A DNA stretch of 64,000 nt from Spirosoma fluviale (GTDB taxonomy: Bacteria > Bacteroidota > Bacteroidia > Cytophagales > Spirosomataceae), in NCBI RefSeq assembly GCF_900230225.1, contig NZ_OCNH01000002.1, positions 1,274,793 to 1,338,792 of the forward strand, written 5' to 3'. Positions 1 through 8,664 of this stretch are shown piece after piece. The notes beneath the pieces were generated by a model. The model did not search any database. It worked only from the letters and a program-made list of their open reading frames with translations, and was not told where the DNA came from. Position 1 is the stretch's first letter. Each line of letters begins with the position of its first letter. The translations under genes were made by a program, and so were the position numbers.

Positions 1-1
1 G

Positions 2-205
2 CTAACCAACTTCAAGCCCGCCCACGATGGCCAGCCCGACCCGACGGTTCTGGATACACGCCGGTTTCAGGTTGTGGCTAGCGATCGACAAATGATTATT
101 CTGGACACGAAAACGGGACGATTCATTCTCGATCCATTTAGCACCACCAAACCCAAATGGGTGGTTGGCGATTTTGAGGAGCTACAAAAGCCGGGAGGTA
201 AATAA
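2..205 (+). CDS. Hypothetical protein, 5' end cut by window edge
   Basis: The open frame enters from the left edge and ends at TAA 203-205, giving the last 67 residues. From the motif LTNFKPAHDG onward it is nearly identical to the complete 89-aa protein at 27613-27882, differing mainly in a short QPDPTV/PPLL stretch and a few point changes, so the missing 5' part probably encodes the same membrane-anchored N-terminus. Similarity stops right after the stop codon, so the two loci are paralogous copies and not a large recent duplication. No family is recognised. The C-terminus (FILDPFSTTKPKWVVGDF) looks like a compact conserved domain. The reading frame is certain; the function is not. Confidence 0.75.
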   Translation, partial: LTNFKPAHDGQPDPTVLDTRRFQVVASDRQMIILDTKTGRFILDPFSTTKPKWVVGDFEELQKPGGK

Positions 206-401
206 AAGACCTAATAAAAAAAGCATGATCGTAAAAGTTACAATTCCACCAGGACCAACCGTGTTTAAACTAATCGATAAGACAAGGCTCCAAAAAGGTG
301 TTTTAGATTTGTCTTGGCAGATCTAAAACACAAGCTAACCCATTATTGGATGAGGACACGTTGGACTGATCGCTTCACCGCTCCTGATCGCTTTAGGTTT
401 A

Positions 402-1730
402 GTGACCCACATGGCGTTTATGCTCTATGCGTATTCAACTGGCTATTTCCAGCGACTTGAGGCCTGGGTCTACGATATTGATGGCAATCCCAAAGGACTC
501 CTGGTTAGTGCCAGTGATAACAAGATTAGACTCTGGCAGCAACGGCGTTGTATCACTACGCTAGTCAGCCCTCAGGATATAGTACGGTGCCTGAGCCTTT
601 CAACTGATGGCGCGGTTTTAGCGTCGGGAGCAGTAGATCATTCGATTTTACTATGGTCGGTTTCCCAGGCCCGGCCCATTCGGCGGCTATTGGGGCATCG
701 TGGGATCGTCACTCAGGTCTACATTAGTCCTGATCGACAGTGGCTTCTTAGCCAAAGTATGGATAGCACCCTTTGTATCTGGCAGTTACCGACGGCAAAA
801 CTCATTAAGCGCCTGCCTGCCTGGAACACGGGTTTTTCGGTAAGTCCATCGGGCCAGTTGGCTTATTGTGATCGGCAGGCCAATCTTACGGTAATTGATC
901 TGAAGACTCAGGCCGTTTTGTGGCAGGTGCCCCAAGTACCAGGCAAACCACAGTTTTCGCCAGCTGGTGATCAGGTAGCCTGGATCGACACGGCAAGTCA
1001 CTGCTCCGTTTTTAACTCCCTTACGCACCAACGAATCGTTACCTTCGCATTGGGAGCTCACACGAACTGGAACATTAGCTTTACCCCCGACAGCAAACAA
1101 CTGTTGACAAGTAAATGGGGCGGAGCGATTGAGTTATGGAACTGGAGGCAGGCCAAGCGACTGACGCAGTTTTACGCTTATACACTAGCGGGCGTTGAGG
1201 ACTTACGCTTTGACGAGTTGGGTCGACTCCAAACAGCGGGTAATGGCTCGATTAGATACTGGGATTTATCTTCTCAGCGACTGCTATTCTCCATCGGGGA
1301 CGGTGCTTACCGTAAAGTTCTGTTGAATTGGTTTACCGTTTGGCTGGTGTTAACCTTAACCGTTAGCTATGTTGTTTTGGGATCGGCCCACGACCCTACC
1401 TATGCGCAATACACTATCTTGGGAATACTAACGCTATGGAGCCTGGGCCTGCTTCTTGTGGTGGATCAAGTACGTTCATGGCTAGAGCGTTGGGCGCTTG
1501 GCGGATTATGGGTTATGGTTGGCCTTACCTTGCTTTCCTTCTTGTTGTATTACGTTGCGTTCATCTCATTGGTGACCCTCCCGATTGGCTTCTATTTTGG
1601 GTATGTCTATCTACTTAAGCCATCGCCTACCCGTTGGTCCAACAGCTTACTGCCTCTAGGGTTATTGTTGGCCAGTACATTCTTTGTATTTAGCTCACTG
1701 GACGACGTCGTGTTCTATCTATCTTTTTAA
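402..1730 (+). CDS. WD40-repeat protein with C-terminal membrane helices
   Basis: The N-terminal two thirds contain WD40-type blades, for example ...LVSASDNKIRLW, ...LASGAVDHSILLW and ...LLSQSMDSTLCIW, forming an apparent beta-propeller used for protein contacts. The last ~130 residues hold about four hydrophobic helices, so the propeller is tethered to the inner membrane. The listed start is GTG 402, with ATG 411 as an alternative. The same frame is open back to a TGA at 351 and encodes a hydrophobic stretch (LIASPLLIALGLV) that looks like a further membrane helix but has no ATG. The gene may therefore start on a non-standard codon or be 5'-truncated. Convergent genes do not flank it and no operon partner is visible. 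The partner and the process are unknown. Confidence 0.7.
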   Translation: MTHMAFMLYAYSTGYFQRLEAWVYDIDGNPKGLLVSASDNKIRLWQQRRCITTLVSPQDIVRCLSLSTDGAVLASGAVDHSILLWSVSQARPIRRLLGHRGIVTQVYISPDRQWLLSQSMDSTLCIWQLPTAKLIKRLPAWNTGFSVSPSGQLAYCDRQANLTVIDLKTQAVLWQVPQVPGKPQFSPAGDQVAWIDTASHCSVFNSLTHQRIVTFALGAHTNWNISFTPDSKQLLTSKWGGAIELWNWRQAKRLTQFYAYTLAGVEDLRFDELGRLQTAGNGSIRYWDLSSQRLLFSIGDGAYRKVLLNWFTVWLVLTLTVSYVVLGSAHDPTYAQYTILGILTLWSLGLLLVVDQVRSWLERWALGGLWVMVGLTLLSFLLYYVAFISLVTLPIGFYFGYVYLLKPSPTRWSNSLLPLGLLLASTFFVFSSLDDVVFYLSF

Positions 1731-2162
1731 GTCGAAGAATAGCCAACTCTTTTGGGGTCAAGGTGATTGGAACCCAGCATTATGTGCTGCACTTGTCTGA
1801 TTCTCAAAAAACTATTGATTCCCGGTATACACTCCAACTAGAGACTGCTCCTTAATTAGTATGTTTAAACAAATTGTATTGCCAAACGATAAACGCTCAA
1901 AATTATAGCCCTTTACCAGTGCGTAATTCATTCGGGCGACACGTCACAAAAAATAGACGCCTTTGGCTACAACAAACACGGCCCACAACCGCAGCTTTGC
2001 TACTAAAGTGGCTGACCGATCTCCGTCGGCAGTCATACTGCTATCGAGCTTTTAGGGCTATATTTGAGCTGAAACCACTCCGAATACCGCCACACCAGCA
2101 AGCCCTAATCCGGTAGCGGTCAGGCAAAAAATTCGAGGCCATCATTCGTTAAATTTTACCAA
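1731..2162. other. Intergenic stretch, no supported gene
   Basis: A TTG-started 80-codon frame (1874-2116) is rich in Arg, Gln and Leu, matches no family I recognise and lacks a convincing ribosome-binding site, so it is left out. No hairpin or promoter stands out. The region probably carries the promoter of the esterase gene at 2163. Confidence 0.4.
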
Positions 2163-3032
2163 ATGAAATTATTGCTGTATACCGTTCGATGGCTATCGAT
2201 TCTGCTTATGGTTGTCGCTTCACCGGCAAAGTCCCAGCCTACGCAGCCGTATAGTTATCCATCTAGTGAGGTGGTGAGGATCCACTCCCAGCTTCTGAAC
2301 GAAGAGCGTAAGGTGTATGTGCATTGCCCCAAAGTAGACTCCACCGATAAAAATAAGCGATTTGCCGTCTTATACGTACTGGATGGTGACAATCATTTTG
2401 AACTGCTGGCTCAGTATGTCGAGTATCTGAGTCGGCCCGATGTGTTGGCCATGCCCAAGGTTATCGTCATCGGTATCCCAAATACCAAACGAACCCGAGA
2501 CCTTACCCCAAGCAATAGCCTACTGAACTATGAGGGCAAACCCGATAGTAGCTCGTATCAAGGCAGTGGGGGAAACGAAAAGTTTTTACAATTCATGGCG
2601 ACCGAATTGATGCCCATGATCGAGAAAACGTACCCAACCGCGCCTTATAAAATTTTGGCCGGGCACTCTTTTGGGGGCCTTGCCTCGCTCAATTGTCTGT
2701 TGACCCATCCCGATCTGTTTCATGCGTATATAGCCGTAAGCCCCTCGCTTTGGTGGGACAGGGAGTATCTGTTGAGACTGGCTGCTGAGAAGGTAAAGAA
2801 CGGTTCAGCCTTACACAAAACGCTTTTTTTTAGTGACGGAAATGAAGGTGGCCGTAACTCATTTTTTCATAAACATTTAGTAAAACTGGAGGCAACACTC
2901 GCTAAAAAAAAGCTAAAAGGACTTGATTATCTCTATAAACATTACCCCACCGAAACCCACATGACCGAACCCGTTGTGGCCTATTTTGATGCCCTGCGCT
3001 TTATTTTTAAGGACTGGGAAAAGCATCGTTAA
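2163..3032 (+). CDS. Secreted alpha/beta-hydrolase, esterase-D/enterochelin-esterase family
   Basis: The 289-aa protein has an N-terminal signal peptide (about residues 1-24, ending PAKSQ). The body matches the putative esterase family (PF00756): VLYVLDGDNHF near residues 70-79, the nucleophile elbow GHSFGG with Ser169, and a downstream FFSDGNEGG plus a C-terminal ETHMTE histidine that would complete the triad. This family hydrolyses ester bonds, in some members of siderophores or acyl substrates. Location is likely periplasmic. ATG 2163 places the signal peptide correctly. The gene is single and ends at a strong hairpin shared with the convergent gene at 3197-3433. Substrate cannot be told from sequence; no siderophore genes are adjacent. 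Confidence 0.85.
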   Translation: MKLLLYTVRWLSILLMVVASPAKSQPTQPYSYPSSEVVRIHSQLLNEERKVYVHCPKVDSTDKNKRFAVLYVLDGDNHFELLAQYVEYLSRPDVLAMPKVIVIGIPNTKRTRDLTPSNSLLNYEGKPDSSSYQGSGGNEKFLQFMATELMPMIEKTYPTAPYKILAGHSFGGLASLNCLLTHPDLFHAYIAVSPSLWWDREYLLRLAAEKVKNGSALHKTLFFSDGNEGGRNSFFHKHLVKLEATLAKKKLKGLDYLYKHYPTETHMTEPVVAYFDALRFIFKDWEKHR

Positions 3033-3094
3033 GGATTCGTACAAATTCCTCGATTCGGACCAGCGACAACGGACCATTTAGTCGCTGTCAACTC

Positions 3095-3182
3095 CAATCA
3101 GCCGCATACGTCCCTCGTTAAAGGACAAAGTTTACCTACTTCGACTAATCGGCAGGCTTTGTCCTTTAACGAGCCCTGATTG
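3095..3182. terminator. Long hairpin between convergent genes (bidirectional terminator-like)
   Basis: Perfect 17-nt arms CTCGTTAAAGGACAAAG (3114-3130) and its complement (3157-3173) are separated by 26 nt. A further 7-nt pair lies outside (CAATCAG 3095-3101, CTGATTG 3176-3182). It sits between the stop of the esterase gene and the stop of the minus-strand gene at 3197. Confidence 0.6.
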
Positions 3183-3196
3183 ACTCTGCTTTGACA

Positions 3197-3433
3197 TTAC
3201 CCGCGTAAGCGTAGCTCCGCCTTTATCTTTTTTAATTTGTCGAAACTAGTTAGCGCTAACGGCAGAAAGAAGACGGGAAGCATAGTAAGCACACTAAACC
3301 CCTTCTGAAAAGTCAAAAAGAGGCTAACCGCTGCCATACTTACCAGTAAGCCAATCATGGCACCAGCCACACGCCTGGTTGACTTTTGTTGTTGATGGAG
3401 TTCGTCGACACTCAGCTCGGATAGTTGTTTCAT
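3197..3433 (-). CDS. Small membrane protein, 78 aa, unknown function
   Basis: The protein has a polar, Gln-rich N-terminus, two hydrophobic segments (about residues 23-42 and 48-63) and a basic Lys/Arg-rich C-terminus, so it is an inner-membrane hairpin protein. ATG start at 3433. No family is recognised. It is convergent with the esterase gene and has no close upstream partner on its strand. Confidence 0.6.
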   Translation of the reverse strand: MKQLSELSVDELHQQQKSTRRVAGAMIGLLVSMAAVSLFLTFQKGFSVLTMLPVFFLPLALTSFDKLKKIKAELRLRG

Positions 3434-3582
3434 CAGTAGCGACTTGTTTAATTTCAGTTCCAGAGATGATGTGATTCAGAATGTTTACCACCTAATCTTT
3501 AGAGGGTAATACACCTGGTTAGCCGGTGTAAAAGACAAAAAATACTTCATTATCGGCAGAGCCCAACATTGAATGTAAATGA

Positions 3583-3999
3583 TCAGAAATTTGGGTGTTG
3601 GGATTCACTCCAGTAGGTTATCATACTATGTAGTATGCTCTTCAATTTTTCTATTGAGTTAGGCTTTATAAAGTAGCCTTGCACCCCATAGCTATACGCT
3701 TTCATCACCGAACTCGATGAATCGCTGGTCGACATAAAGATGAAGGGAACACATTTTATCCGCAACGCTTCATCATCATAGATCATTTTTTTGAGTTCAA
3801 GACCGGATATCTTGTGCATGTTGATGTCGCACAGAATAAAAAATGTTCTTTCTTCGGTTGATCGGATGTGGTCCAGAAATTTTAACCCATCGTTGAAAAC
3901 GATGATTTCATTCTCCATAGCCAATTCCGAGAAGGCTAGTAATATCAATTCTAAATCCTCATCATCATCGTCAATCACGATAATTGGTTTTTTGTCCAT
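3583..3999 (-). CDS. Single-domain response regulator (CheY/Rcp-like receiver)
   Basis: The 138-aa protein is one receiver domain: acidic pocket DDDDED around residues 10-15, phospho-acceptor Asp58 in ILCDINM, Thr/Ser switch in FMSTSDS, and Lys112 in FIKPNS. There is no output domain, so it would act by protein contact, typically as a target of a phytochrome-type or hybrid kinase in Bacteroidota. No kinase is adjacent; the nearest hybrid kinase in the window is at 43.3 kb. The gene is monocistronic, with ATG 3999. Confidence 0.9.
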   Translation of the reverse strand: MDKKPIIVIDDDDEDLELILLAFSELAMENEIIVFNDGLKFLDHIRSTEERTFFILCDINMHKISGLELKKMIYDDEALRIKCVPFIFMSTSDSSSSVMKAYSYGVQGYFIKPNSIEKLKSILHSMITYWSESQHPNF

Positions 4000-4450
4000 T
4001 TCGGTCTGCTTTATGGTCTGGATTTTTAAACTATGGTGTTCTGAAGTGGCACAAAAGCCGTCGATTGACGCGCTTTCACTAACAGCAGAGCGATTGTTGT
4101 CTCGGTATCGTAGCGGTTGCCAACGTCGATACCAACTTAGCTTAGCACTGCAAATAGCTGATTTTCAGTTATTGAATGACCGCTGATTGGCGGTTAAACC
4201 TGGCTTCCTGGGCTAATTTCAGCCGTCGTAAATTTTAGCCCTACACCACTAGAGACGGACTAGATCCCTGTGATTGAGCGTGTCAAGGGTTTCGTCCACC
4301 AAAAGGCTTCGATCCGTGAACTCGTGCTTTCTGACGAACGGACCGCCATCATCCCCCGCCTACGCTGCTGAAAAAGCCCCAAAAATAAGCCCCTTCTTCC
4401 TCCTCGTCCCCTTCTATTGAACCACGTGGAAGAGTGGGAAAAGTACGTAC
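4000..4450. other. Intergenic stretch with no intact gene
   Basis: No frame of convincing composition covers this stretch. A plus-strand frame ending near 4186 (...QIADFQLLNDR) could be a remnant of an old mobile or accessory gene, but nothing confirms it. The part next to 4000 must hold the promoter of the receiver gene. Confidence 0.35.
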
Positions 4451-5029
4451 TCAGTAGCGATGCTCTAGCCCTAAAAGGTCATCCAGCCGGTATGTAAGTT
4501 GCGCATGATAGACCCTGGACTGACGGATTTGCTCCTTTAGAGAAGCGATTTGATGCGCATAACACACCAGCAGACCAGCTCGACTGGGTAGGGACTCGAT
4601 CATGGCCCACTGATGAAACTCATCGAGTTGATTCAACCATTGGCTTTGTTGATCCATCCGGGTCTGACTGGATTGAAGTTGCTCGATGAGTTGATCAATC
4701 GACTCCTGAGCTAGCGGCAGCCTTGGCAAGGGAGCGGCCTTGGGATACAACCGATGGATTCCCCGTTTGCCTGACTTGGCTTTGGGTAAAAGAGCCTGCC
4801 AAACTTGGGCCAACTCGTGGATAGGCTGGGAAAACGATTGCCCATCGAAAGCAGCCACCGGTAGGGAGGTCGCTCCATCCTCGTCAATCACATGAGCGCT
4901 AAGCAGCTGATCGTCTGGCTCGATACACAGGTAATTGATGAAATCTAACCCGGCTTCGAGTGAATACTGGCGAAAGGAAAAACTGTTGATTCCTTTTTGG
5001 GGATGCGACACGGTGAAGAGAAAGATCAT
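4451..5029 (-). CDS. Hypothetical protein, 192 aa
   Basis: A soluble, Gln- and Leu-rich protein with no signal peptide. The central part (about residues 105-185) is predicted by eye to be helical and rich in heptad-like Leu/Gln spacing (LIEQLQSSQTRMDQQ), so a coiled coil is plausible. No family is recognised. It lies 38 nt downstream of the 106-aa gene at 5068-5388 on the same strand, so the two probably form a two-gene transcript. Confidence 0.5.
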   Translation of the reverse strand: MIFLFTVSHPQKGINSFSFRQYSLEAGLDFINYLCIEPDDQLLSAHVIDEDGATSLPVAAFDGQSFSQPIHELAQVWQALLPKAKSGKRGIHRLYPKAAPLPRLPLAQESIDQLIEQLQSSQTRMDQQSQWLNQLDEFHQWAMIESLPSRAGLLVCYAHQIASLKEQIRQSRVYHAQLTYRLDDLLGLEHRY

Positions 5030-5067
5030 AGTTTGAGTATGTAAAGGTCCGTGTGAGAAGAAGAATA

Positions 5068-5388
5068 TTAGATCCGGGTATCCGACGACTGGCTTACCGC
5101 TTGATACCAGCCTTGAGCGCGCTCATGGCCTGCCCGTTTATAGCGTTTAAACACCCGTTCGAACTGCTGCCGCTGTAGGATTGGCTGAGCCTCCAGGTTG
5201 AGCGCGGTTCGGTCATCCAGGGATAGCCCCTGCCAGAATAGCCAATCGGCCGGAGTTAGATGCTGTTCCAGATAAACCGCCAGCCGCTGCTGGTTGACCA
5301 GAGCCTGCCGGGTCATCAATTGGCGGCAGTACAAGGTAATCGTCAGGCGGATACGCCTAATCATCAGACGGTCGAAAGCAGGTAGCAT
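5068..5388 (-). CDS. Hypothetical protein, 106 aa
   Basis: A small basic protein rich in Arg, Gln and Leu (for example RQQFERVFKRYKRAG), without signal peptide or membrane segment and of unknown family. ATG 5388. It is the first gene of a probable pair with the 192-aa gene just downstream. It could be nucleic-acid associated given its basic composition, but that is only inference. Confidence 0.45.
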   Translation of the reverse strand: MLPAFDRLMIRRIRLTITLYCRQLMTRQALVNQQRLAVYLEQHLTPADWLFWQGLSLDDRTALNLEAQPILQRQQFERVFKRYKRAGHERAQGWYQAVSQSSDTRI

Positions 5389-6104
5389 ACAGGCGTCGGG
5401 CGAAGGGAGTGGCTCTACCCACCGGTTAAGATGCCGGGGAGAGGAAGAGTCTCACTATGAAATGTTTATCATAAAGATAGACTAAGTAGATTAACTTGTT
5501 GTGAATACTTGTATAAAAGGGTTGACATAATATCATTTATATCCAATAGTATATCAGTTTGGGTAAATTGTAGACAAGATTCGGGTGTTTTGTACAAAGC
5601 CAGGCCAAGTCATTAAGTTTATAAGCTGCTTGGAAACAGGCGGTTAAGGGATATTGGCTATACGGCTTCACGTTGCACGGTCCACCGGTCCTATCGTTCG
5701 TTTAAGGGCGTATAGGCCAGATTAAATGGATAACTCAGTGTCCATGAAAACGCTGCGTTTAATTTGCAGCAGAAAAGAGGTTACTGTTCAATCTGTTTAC
5801 CGGCGGGGAAACTATTGAGTTGTAAGGTGCTGCTTGGGCTAGAAGCAAAGACCTTTACTTCACTTAACAGAACACGATCACCAAGTAAGTCGATATCCTT
5901 GGGGTAAGACATTCCCGCAAAGCCGGTTTGACCGGATACTGAATGCGATGGGTAACGACTTGAGAAAAGACAGGATCCTGATTTAAGGCGGTAGAGGCAA
6001 TCTTGAATCTGACCCATTCGTTAGCCACCAGTCTGTGAGGGCCAACCAAACAAAGCGTATTGTCAAGCAGTTTCTAACTGGTCAACTAACAAACCGCATT
6101 AGTT
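5389..6104. other. Intergenic region with a probable gene remnant
   Basis: AT-rich from about 5460 to 5640. It contains the possible frameshifted minus-strand remnant described separately (5781-6049). No other supported feature was found. Confidence 0.4.
5781..6049 (-). pseudogene. Possible frameshifted remnant of a carbohydrate-binding-like C-terminus
   Basis: Two overlapping minus-strand frames read best when joined. The first gives EWVRFKIASTAL...VFSQVVTHRIQYPV; the second continues with TGFAGMSYPKDIDLLG and then VLLSEVKVFASS to a stop at 5781. The joined pattern (W.rf.I....., then ...YPKDIDLLG) resembles the last strands of a jelly-roll carbohydrate-binding module. The frame change falls near 5925-5940 and no start codon with a signal peptide precedes it. 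This is seen by eye only and the family assignment is weak. Confidence 0.3.
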
Positions 6105-6350
6105 ATGGAAAATCAAACTGCCGCTTATTTGCCTAATCCCAGTCCGGTTATCCTGATTGTTTATCAGCAAGAATCGTATCAATACTGTGCCGTTTTTGTT
6201 AATCAAACCCGCCAGCAAGCTGAGGAAACGTTCAAGCAAAAGTACCCCTTTCAGCCAGGGGAAGCCTATTCAGTGAAAGAATATGAAAACGTTGAGAGTT
6301 ACTCGGTCACGGTAGATGGTAATTTGTTGATTAATGGCAGTTACAAATAG
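6105..6350 (+). CDS. Small hypothetical protein, 81 aa
   Basis: A soluble protein with a compact alternating pattern (VILIVYQQESYQYCAVFV, then a charged helix, then YSVTVDGNLLING), suggesting a small beta-alpha-beta fold. There is no signal peptide. ATG 6105. It is a single gene of no recognised family. Confidence 0.5.
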   Translation: MENQTAAYLPNPSPVILIVYQQESYQYCAVFVNQTRQQAEETFKQKYPFQPGEAYSVKEYENVESYSVTVDGNLLINGSYK

Positions 6351-6462
6351 GAAAAGCCATCTCTTGCACATGCGTTCTCCTGGGCTGTATGCGACCGATT
6401 AGAGGTGGTTACCCCCTGTCTGGGCCAGGAGTAATGAAAACTAAATAAACCGTTCGATCCCT

Positions 6463-6651
6463 TTAAGTAGCTTGGTGGACAGACAAACTCTGATCTTTAG
6501 TGCTTACCGTGTCGGCTACAGTTGCCTTCAACCAATCCAGTTCTTCTAACGGTTTTGATACGTTATAAGATGGAGGAACATCTGACTGGCGATAATTGAC
6601 TACCAGCGCGTAAAGAAGTAAGCAAAGGGTAGTCATGAAGAGGATTTTCAT
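6463..6651 (-). CDS. Small exported or membrane-anchored peptide, 62 aa
   Basis: It begins with a short hydrophobic segment (MKILFMTTLCLLLYALVV), either an uncleaved anchor or a signal peptide, followed by a 40-residue polar tail. ATG 6651. No family is recognised; coding status rests on the start and the hydrophobic segment only. Confidence 0.4.
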   Translation of the reverse strand: MKILFMTTLCLLLYALVVNYRQSDVPPSYNVSKPLEELDWLKATVADTVSTKDQSLSVHQAT

Positions 6652-6716
6652 GTGAAAGCGATTTAGTCTTATGGCCTAACTTTCAAGGTACGGGCTGGAA
6701 TATGATACTATTCTCC

Positions 6717-6748
6717 GAACCCATCCTAATGTTTCCCAGGATGGGTTC
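6717..6748. terminator. Hairpin of unknown role upstream of two divergent genes
   Basis: Perfect 11-nt arms GAACCCATCCT (6717-6727) and AGGATGGGTTC (6738-6748) enclose a 10-nt loop. No T-run follows on either strand. It lies between the starts of the genes at 6651 (minus) and 6924 (plus), so it may be an operator or leader structure instead of a terminator. Confidence 0.35.
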
Positions 6749-6848
6749 TGCCGTATGAGAATGATAGCGCTTGTAGATAGTCAAAAATTACCTGTCTCCT
6801 AAAAGGCCCGTATTTGTGCATTATCCCCGTGTCTCTGAGTCTATTTCG

Positions 6849-6893
6849 TTATCTTTTGTTAAGGAGTCTGTCCCGAACACGGCCGTACCTTTG
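6849..6893 (+). promoter_or_regulatory. Promoter with shared upstream 13-mer (DUF4260 gene)
   Basis: A Bacteroidota-type -7 element TACCTTTG (6886-6893) lies 30 nt before ATG 6924. The 13-mer TTATCTTTTGTTA (6849-6861) sits exactly 24 nt upstream of it. The same 13-mer at the same distance from a TAGCTTTG box precedes the quinone oxidoreductase gene at 10231, so it may be a regulator site common to both. Confidence 0.5.
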
Positions 6894-6923
6894 GCCTATA
6901 GGTAAAACAAACGCCTTACACGT

Positions 6924-7307
6924 ATGAAAACGCTCATCAAATTAGAAGAAGCTGCCCAATTCGCCCTCTCGATCTTTCTGTTCGCCAAACTGCCATTCGT
7001 TTGGTGGGTATACCCTGCTTTGTTGCTGGTTCCCGATGTGAGTATGCTGGGGTATCTGCTGAATGCTAAAGTGGGTGCGTTTAGCTACAACCTGGTCCAC
7101 CACAAGGCATTGGCCATTGCGGTTGGCGTAGCTGGGTTAGTGCTACAAAACAATGAGTTGACGCTGGCGGGTATACTGCTCTTTGGCCACTCCTCAATGG
7201 ATAGACTGATAGGAGCCGGATTGAAATACACGACGGGTTTTGCCGATACGCACCTGAGTGAGGCAGCCGCTCAGACGAAGCCAACTACTGAATTAGCGGT
7301 TGCCTGA
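6924..7307 (+). CDS. DUF4260 family membrane protein
   Basis: The 127-aa protein has three to four hydrophobic segments and the DUF4260 signature: LLLVPDVSMLGYL around residues 33-45, YNLVHHKAL, and a C-terminal HSSMDRLIGAGLKY...THL block. The family is widespread in Bacteroidota and other bacteria, is integral to the inner membrane and has no assigned reaction. ATG 6924. The AraC regulator follows 56 nt downstream on the same strand, so the two are probably co-transcribed and the regulator may control this gene. Confidence 0.8.
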   Translation: MKTLIKLEEAAQFALSIFLFAKLPFVWWVYPALLLVPDVSMLGYLLNAKVGAFSYNLVHHKALAIAVGVAGLVLQNNELTLAGILLFGHSSMDRLIGAGLKYTTGFADTHLSEAAAQTKPTTELAVA

Positions 7308-7363
7308 TAGTCAACGAACCAACTACCAGATGCTGGTAGCCTTAGACAACTTAAGGTAAACAA

Positions 7364-8377
7364 ATGCCTACCGACGCTACCATTTCTTCCGCTTCCGTAA
7401 AGGGGCTGCTCTATGCCGTCTCGCAATGCGGGGCCGATGCCGGGGCGTTGAGCCAGGCAGTTGGGTTGGATAGTACCCAGTTGGAAGATCCCGACGGCCG
7501 GGTGCCCATGGCGACCATGCAACGCCTGTGGGGCCTGGCTGTAGAGGCCACAGGCGACCCGCACCTCGATCTGCATATGGCCCAGCATGTCCACCACAGC
7601 AGCTACGGCGTGCTGGCGTACGTACTCATGCATAGCCCCACCCTGGGCGTTGCCATCCAAAAGTTGTGCCGCTATCAGGACATCGTTTGCAGCGGAACGC
7701 GCATCAGCCTGCGCCACCTGGGCGACAGCGTGGAACTGGTCGTCGACCTAATCAGCCCCGCTATCGTGTACCCGCACTTTGTGCTCAACTCCGAGCTATC
7801 CATTTACCTGCACATGCTGCGGCTGCTGAGTGGCCAGTCTCTAGCTCCCGAAGCGTTATACCTGGCCTACCCTGCACCAGCCGATACCCGCGAACACGTT
7901 CGTGTTTTTGCGCCTGCCCAAGTGCAGTTTGGTACCTCCTATTCGGCCCTGCGCCTGCCAGCCACCGTCTTAGCGCTACCCATCCCTACCGCCGACCCGC
8001 GACTATTGGCCCTGCTCGAACCGCACGCTGCCGCCCTGCTGGACCGACTGCACGAACTGCCCGCTCTTGCCGATCGCGTACGCCACGAATTGTTGCGCCT
8101 GTTGGTTCAATCCGAACCCACTCTGGAAGCCGTGGCCGAGGCCCTGAGCCTTAGCCCCCGCATCCTCCAGCGGCAACTGCATCAGGACGGCTACAGCTAC
8201 CAGCAACTGCTCGATGAAGTACGCCGTGAGCTGGCTGAACGCCACCTGCGCGACCACATCCTTAGCATAAAAGACATCGCGTTACTGCTGGGTTTCGCCG
8301 AGCCGAGTGTGTTTATCCGGGCGTTTCGTCGCTGGACCGGCCAAACACCCGGTACGTTCCGCCGGACGGCGAAATAG
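7364..8377 (+). CDS. AraC-family transcriptional regulator
   Basis: The 337-aa protein has an N-terminal ligand-binding domain of the arabinose-binding type (about residues 10-210, PF12625-like) and a C-terminal double helix-turn-helix (about 240-335): LEAVAEALSLSPRILQRQL, then IKDIALLLGFAEPSVFIRAF and GQTPGTFR, the classical AraC/XylS signature. It acts as a cytoplasmic DNA-binding activator or repressor. Codons are clearly GC-richer than in the neighbouring small genes, a possible sign of recent acquisition. Its close spacing to the DUF4260 gene upstream and the membrane-protein gene downstream makes these its likely targets. Confidence 0.9.
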   Translation: MPTDATISSASVKGLLYAVSQCGADAGALSQAVGLDSTQLEDPDGRVPMATMQRLWGLAVEATGDPHLDLHMAQHVHHSSYGVLAYVLMHSPTLGVAIQKLCRYQDIVCSGTRISLRHLGDSVELVVDLISPAIVYPHFVLNSELSIYLHMLRLLSGQSLAPEALYLAYPAPADTREHVRVFAPAQVQFGTSYSALRLPATVLALPIPTADPRLLALLEPHAAALLDRLHELPALADRVRHELLRLLVQSEPTLEAVAEALSLSPRILQRQLHQDGYSYQQLLDEVRRELAERHLRDHILSIKDIALLLGFAEPSVFIRAFRRWTGQTPGTFRRTAK

Positions 8378-8664
8378 CCGTTTTAAACGCCTGGGCTACC
8401 ATCGAACTGCTTGGCTAGCCCATCCCGAAGCGTAGAAGGAGCATTTTTACCGTAGAGCCCTACGCCATATTGACCTTAAAAGGCACCGGGTCGTTGGTCG
8501 CATCGTGGCATTATGTAAGGGCCATTAATTACCGAATGACGTTCATTTCGATGCTTTTTTAACGCCTTGCGCGAAAAGTCAATCCGATTTTCGGAATCGG
8601 TCAACAAGCCAGCCATCGGCACATAATAACTTTGACACATACTAACGCCCACTGGGTTACTTCC

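Noticed and set aside
1874..2116. 80-codon frame with TTG start
   Set aside because: No ATG, no ribosome-binding site, no family match and an Arg/Leu-rich composition typical of a chance frame.
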